Origin: Andeanibacterium sp036384795
Lineage (GTDB): Bacteria; Pseudomonadota; Alphaproteobacteria; Sphingomonadales; Sphingomonadaceae
NCBI GenBank assembly: GCA_036384795.1
Contig: DASVLP010000074.1
Span: 1 to 64,000, forward strand
Length of the DNA: 64,000 bases
Direction of reading: 5' to 3'
Of this stretch, positions 61,130-64,000 are shown piece after piece (the first letter of the stretch is position 1; every line of letters begins with the position of its first letter). Both the position numbers and the translations under genes were made by a program. The notes under the pieces were generated by a model. The model saw only the letters and a list, made by a program, of their open reading frames with translations. It was not told where the DNA came from and did no database searches.

Positions 61130-62332
61130 TTACCCCTCCAGCGTCATCCGCACGAAGTCGACCGTCTGGCGGGTCGCGAGGGCAAACTCCGTCTCGGTTG
61201 CCTTGAAGCTGCCGAAGTGGGCGAACTGGTCGGGCGTCATGCCGTCGTATTCGTAGGCCTGGCGGAAGCTCGGAAGCTTCAGCAGCTTCTCGATGCTCGC
61301 CTTGTTGGGCTCGCGATCGATCGCGTTGGGGTCGAACGGCTCGAGCACGTCCTCGACTTCCATCAGCCCGGCGATGTAGCCCGGCGGGCAGGTGTAGACC
61401 ATGTCGCTGCCGCCGAAATCCTGGATGTGACGGCTGACCGTCTTGCCGGTGCGATCGTCCTTTTCGACGCGCATCGAGCACTGCAGCATCTTCGAAGGAT
61501 GGCCGATTTTCTTGCCGTAGTGGTACGCGCGCTTGAGCACCGCTTCCTCGCCGTCGCGGATTTCGCTGAGCGACAGCTCGATCCCGCGCGCAGCAGCTTC
61601 GCGCTTCCAGTCGCTCAGTTCGCCGAGGCGCGCGGACATGTGGGTGATCACCGAGCGCCACTTGGAAAGGTCCACGCCCGCCGCCTTCGCCCGCAATAGC
61701 CCGGCGCTGACCGCGGCCATGCAGCGCAGGTATTGCGGCACGGTGAAGCTGGTGGTGTTGTTGGTGCTGATCCCACGCGCGGTCAGCTCCTCGAGCACTT
61801 CGTAACCCTGCTTCGAGCCGGGCAGCTTGACCATCACGTTTTCGCCCATCTCCGCGATCGACAGGCCCTGCGCGAGCATCTTGTCGCCGTCGGTCACGAA
61901 GCGCGGGTCAACCTGGCCCGAGAGCCAGCCGTACTTGCCGTTCGACTTCGCCCACACCGGATGGATCGCGGCCGCGCCCTTTTTCACCAGGTCGAGGTAC
62001 ATCGCCCAGTAGACGCGCTCGTAGTCGTGGCCCGGATTGGCCGCGGCGATCTTCCTGATCTCGGCCGCCCACAGCTCGGGCGCGAGCTTGATCGCCTGGA
62101 GGCTGAGCGGCGGGTTGGTGGTGACCCCGCGGAAGCCCATCGTGCCTTCGCGCTTGATCGTCTCGTCGTCGTACAGCCGCTCGAGCTGGGCGGTCCAGTC
62201 CGCGCGCTTGCCCTCCGGGGCCTTGGCGAGGGTTTCCTGCTCCCAGCTCGGGTAGATCAGCGGGGAGGAATCCCACCAGATCTCGGCATCGGGATTGGTG
62301 GCGGCGAGTTGTTCGAGAACGTTTTGAGTCAT
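61130..62332 (-). CDS. Transaldolase-family protein
   Basis: 400 residues, longer than the ~317 of classical TalB. Family motifs: FRGVTTNPPLS and the Schiff-base Lys segment NVMVKLPGSKQGYEVLEEL, plus STNNTTSFTVPQYL. Transfers dihydroxyacetone units in the non-oxidative pentose phosphate pathway, or a related aldol reaction; the extra length suggests a divergent subfamily. Confidence 0.8.
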   Translation of the reverse strand: MTQNVLEQLAATNPDAEIWWDSSPLIYPSWEQETLAKAPEGKRADWTAQLERLYDDETIKREGTMGFRGVTTNPPLSLQAIKLAPELWAAEIRKIAAANPGHDYERVYWAMYLDLVKKGAAAIHPVWAKSNGKYGWLSGQVDPRFVTDGDKMLAQGLSIAEMGENVMVKLPGSKQGYEVLEELTARGISTNNTTSFTVPQYLRCMAAVSAGLLRAKAAGVDLSKWRSVITHMSARLGELSDWKREAAARGIELSLSEIRDGEEAVLKRAYHYGKKIGHPSKMLQCSMRVEKDDRTGKTVSRHIQDFGGSDMVYTCPPGYIAGLMEVEDVLEPFDPNAIDREPNKASIEKLLKLPSFRQAYEYDGMTPDQFAHFGSFKATETEFALATRQTVDFVRMTLEG

Positions 62333-62397
62333 AGCCGGGCCGCTCTAGGCAGATTGAGTTTGTCCGGCAATGGCAGGTTTGGTTTCGACCGGTGAAG

Positions 62398-62515
62398 TTC
62401 CTCCCCCATCGGGGGAGGGGGACCGCCGGACGAAGTCCGTGGTGGAGGGGGCCTGGTGCATGCCCGCCCCCTCCGTCAGCCCTTCGGGCTGCCACCTCCC
62501 CCGGAGGGGGAGGAT
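62398..62515. repeat. Intergenic inverted repeat, family 1 copy (inverse orientation)
   Basis: Opposite-orientation copy of 39917-40037: CCCTCCGTCAGCCCTTCGGG and GGCTGCCACCTCCCC match that element's complement. Outer arms CCTCCCCC/GGGGGAGG. Lies between the transaldolase and acyl-CoA synthetase genes. Confidence 0.7.
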
Positions 62516-62522
62516 CGGATTA

Positions 62523-64000
62523 TCAGCGCTCGACCAGCATCAGCGCGTCGAGCGCGACGACGCCTTCGCCCACCGGGTGCACGATCACCGGGTTGAGGTC
62601 GATCTCGCGGATCGCCGGGTTGCCGGCCATGATCCGGCCGACTTCGACCACCAGCGCGGCAAGCGCCGGGACATCGAGCGCGGGCGAGCCGCGATAGCCC
62701 TTGAGCAGCGCCGCCTGCTTGAGGCCGAGCAGCTTGTCGGCGACTTGTTCGGCCGAAAGGTCCGGCGTCACCAGCACCACGTCCTTCAGAATCTCGGCGG
62801 TCACCCCGCCGAACCCGGCGAGCACCACCGGGCCCCATTCGGGATCGTTCTTGGCCCCGACGATCATCTCGAGGCCCATCTTGCCCATCTTCTCGACCAG
62901 CACGCCGTCGAGCGCGATCGAGGAATCGTAGGCGGCGACGTTGCCGTACATTTTTGCAAACGCGGCCCGCACTTCGTCGGCGCTCTTGAGGTTGAGGATC
63001 ACCCCACCCGCGTCGCTCTTGTGGCCAAGCGCGGCGGCCTGGGCCTTGAGCACGACCGGGAAACCGATCTCTTCCGCGGCCGAGGCGGCTTCGTCGGCGC
63101 TTGCGGCGAACGTGCTGCGCGGGAACGCGATGCCGAGCGGGCCGAGCAAGGCCTTGGCCTTGTATTCCGGCACCACGCCCGAAACGTCGCTCAGCCCCGG
63201 CACCTGCACCGGCGGCAGCGAACGGTCCGAAAGGTCGCGCTTGGCCAGGTCCGCCAGCCGCGCGATCGCGCGATAGGCGCGCTCGGTCGACGGGAACCAC
63301 GGAATGCCGGCGTCGCGCAGCCCTTTGATGTATTCAGGCGGCACCCGCGCCCCTTCGTCGACCCCGGCGAAGACCAGCGGCTTGCCGAACCCGCCGCCTT
63401 CCAGCACCTTGATGATGTGCGGCATCTTGATCCCGCAAGTCACTGGATCGGTTTGGATAATCGAGGCGACGACCGAGCCGACCCGCTCATCCTCCAGCAG
63501 CGCGGTGAGCGCCTTGGTGTAGATCTCCGGCTCCGACAGGCCGATCGCGGTGATGTCGGTCGGATTCGAGACCGGCACGAATTCGGGCAGCACCGCGCGC
63601 AAGGCGGGGCTGTTCTCGTCGTTCAGGTCGAGCAGGTCGAGGCCGATATCGTCGGCGATGTCGAACGCAAGGCCGCGCAGCGCCCCGCTCTCGCCGAGCA
63701 CCACCATGTTCGCGCCCGGGAGGTCCGGGCAGCGCAGCGCGATCTCGGTGATATCGCCCAGCTCCTCGAGCGTTTCGGCGAAGATCACGCCTTCGCGCGC
63801 AAGCTTGGTCTTCATCAACTGATAGTCGCCGGCCATCGCGCCGGTGTGGGTCGCCGCCGACTCCTGCGCCTTGTCGGACTTGCCGGGATGCAGCACGATC
63901 ACCGGCTTGCCCGCCTCGCGCGCGCGGCGGACCGCGGCGAGGAAGGCCTGCGGACGGCGCACGCTTTCGAGATACATCGAGATGACGTGGGTATGCGGAT
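62523..64000 (-). CDS. Acyl-CoA synthetase, NDP-forming type (5' end outside window)
   Basis: 492 codons visible, frame open to the window edge. The fused succinyl-CoA-ligase-like domain (GLDLLDLNDENSPALRAVLP) and C-terminal ATP-grasp_5 domain (EIGFPVVLKAQAAALGHKSD, then GGVILNLKSADEV) are clear. Such enzymes interconvert acyl-CoA and acid with ADP/ATP. The N-terminal CoA-binding part lies beyond 64000; a Met at 63977 is internal. Confidence 0.88.
   Translation of the reverse strand, partial: PHTHVISMYLESVRRPQAFLAAVRRAREAGKPVIVLHPGKSDKAQESAATHTGAMAGDYQLMKTKLAREGVIFAETLEELGDITEIALRCPDLPGANMVVLGESGALRGLAFDIADDIGLDLLDLNDENSPALRAVLPEFVPVSNPTDITAIGLSEPEIYTKALTALLEDERVGSVVASIIQTDPVTCGIKMPHIIKVLEGGGFGKPLVFAGVDEGARVPPEYIKGLRDAGIPWFPSTERAYRAIARLADLAKRDLSDRSLPPVQVPGLSDVSGVVPEYKAKALLGPLGIAFPRSTFAASADEAASAAEEIGFPVVLKAQAAALGHKSDAGGVILNLKSADEVRAAFAKMYGNVAAYDSSIALDGVLVEKMGKMGLEMIVGAKNDPEWGPVVLAGFGGVTAEILKDVVLVTPDLSAEQVADKLLGLKQAALLKGYRGSPALDVPALAALVVEVGRIMAGNPAIREIDLNPVIVHPVGEGVVALDALMLVER

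Overview
The window is GC-rich DNA from an alphaproteobacterium, most likely of the Sphingomonadales (Sphingomonas/Novosphingobium/Erythrobacter relatives). This rests on the gene neighbourhoods (hemC-hemD-mitofilin-like divergent from tsaD-gpsA-flippase, hisZ, the Anbu/ATP-grasp/alpha-E/transglutaminase cluster), on short GC-rich intergenic repeats, and on Ti-type tra genes plus DUF736, ParB-like and AlpA genes that are common on sphingomonad mobile DNA. The assignment is inference; no rRNA is present.

Layout. 1-2400 is chromosomal: a partial argH, a TlpA-like lipoprotein and an FkbM methyltransferase. About 2400-25080 is an integrated genomic island ending at the 3' end of a tRNA-Val(UAC) gene (25082-25157), with a P4-type tyrosine integrase beside the tRNA. 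25267-64000 is ordinary chromosome: MarR-like regulator, L,D-transpeptidase and purA; an acetyltransferase and hydrolases; hisZ; serA and serC; the Anbu proteasome-like cluster; uvrB; a hicAB toxin-antitoxin pair; DsbD and a UbiH-like monooxygenase; haem genes hemC/hemD; tsaD, gpsA and a flippase; glutaryl-CoA dehydrogenase; recQ; a transaldolase-family gene; and a partial acyl-CoA synthetase.

The island is mobilizable and packed with defence genes. Its mobility parts are the integrase, a Ti-type TraA relaxase divergent from traC/traD with a recognisable oriT between them, and plasmid-type accessory genes (ParB-like, DUF736, sigma region 4-like, AlpA). No traG coupling protein and no type IV secretion genes are seen, so transfer would need a helper. 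The cargo comprises a complete QatABCD anti-phage operon, then a PD-(D/E)xK-type nuclease and a HEPN-like protein on the same strand; a single-chain type IIG restriction-modification enzyme; an MNT-HEPN fusion; and a retron-like module.

The retron-like module is the least ordinary part. A palindrome covers the -10 of a predicted promoter. It is followed by a highly folded untranslated leader (candidate msr-msd RNA), a 42-residue single-helix membrane peptide with a strong ribosome binding site, an XRE repressor and a reverse transcriptase whose YxDD box reads WVDD. The XRE-RT pair resembles type VI retrons; the small peptide is a candidate unrecognised effector. The adjoining parB/alpA intergenic region carries a run of near-perfect hairpins, one of which hides the alpA ribosome binding site.
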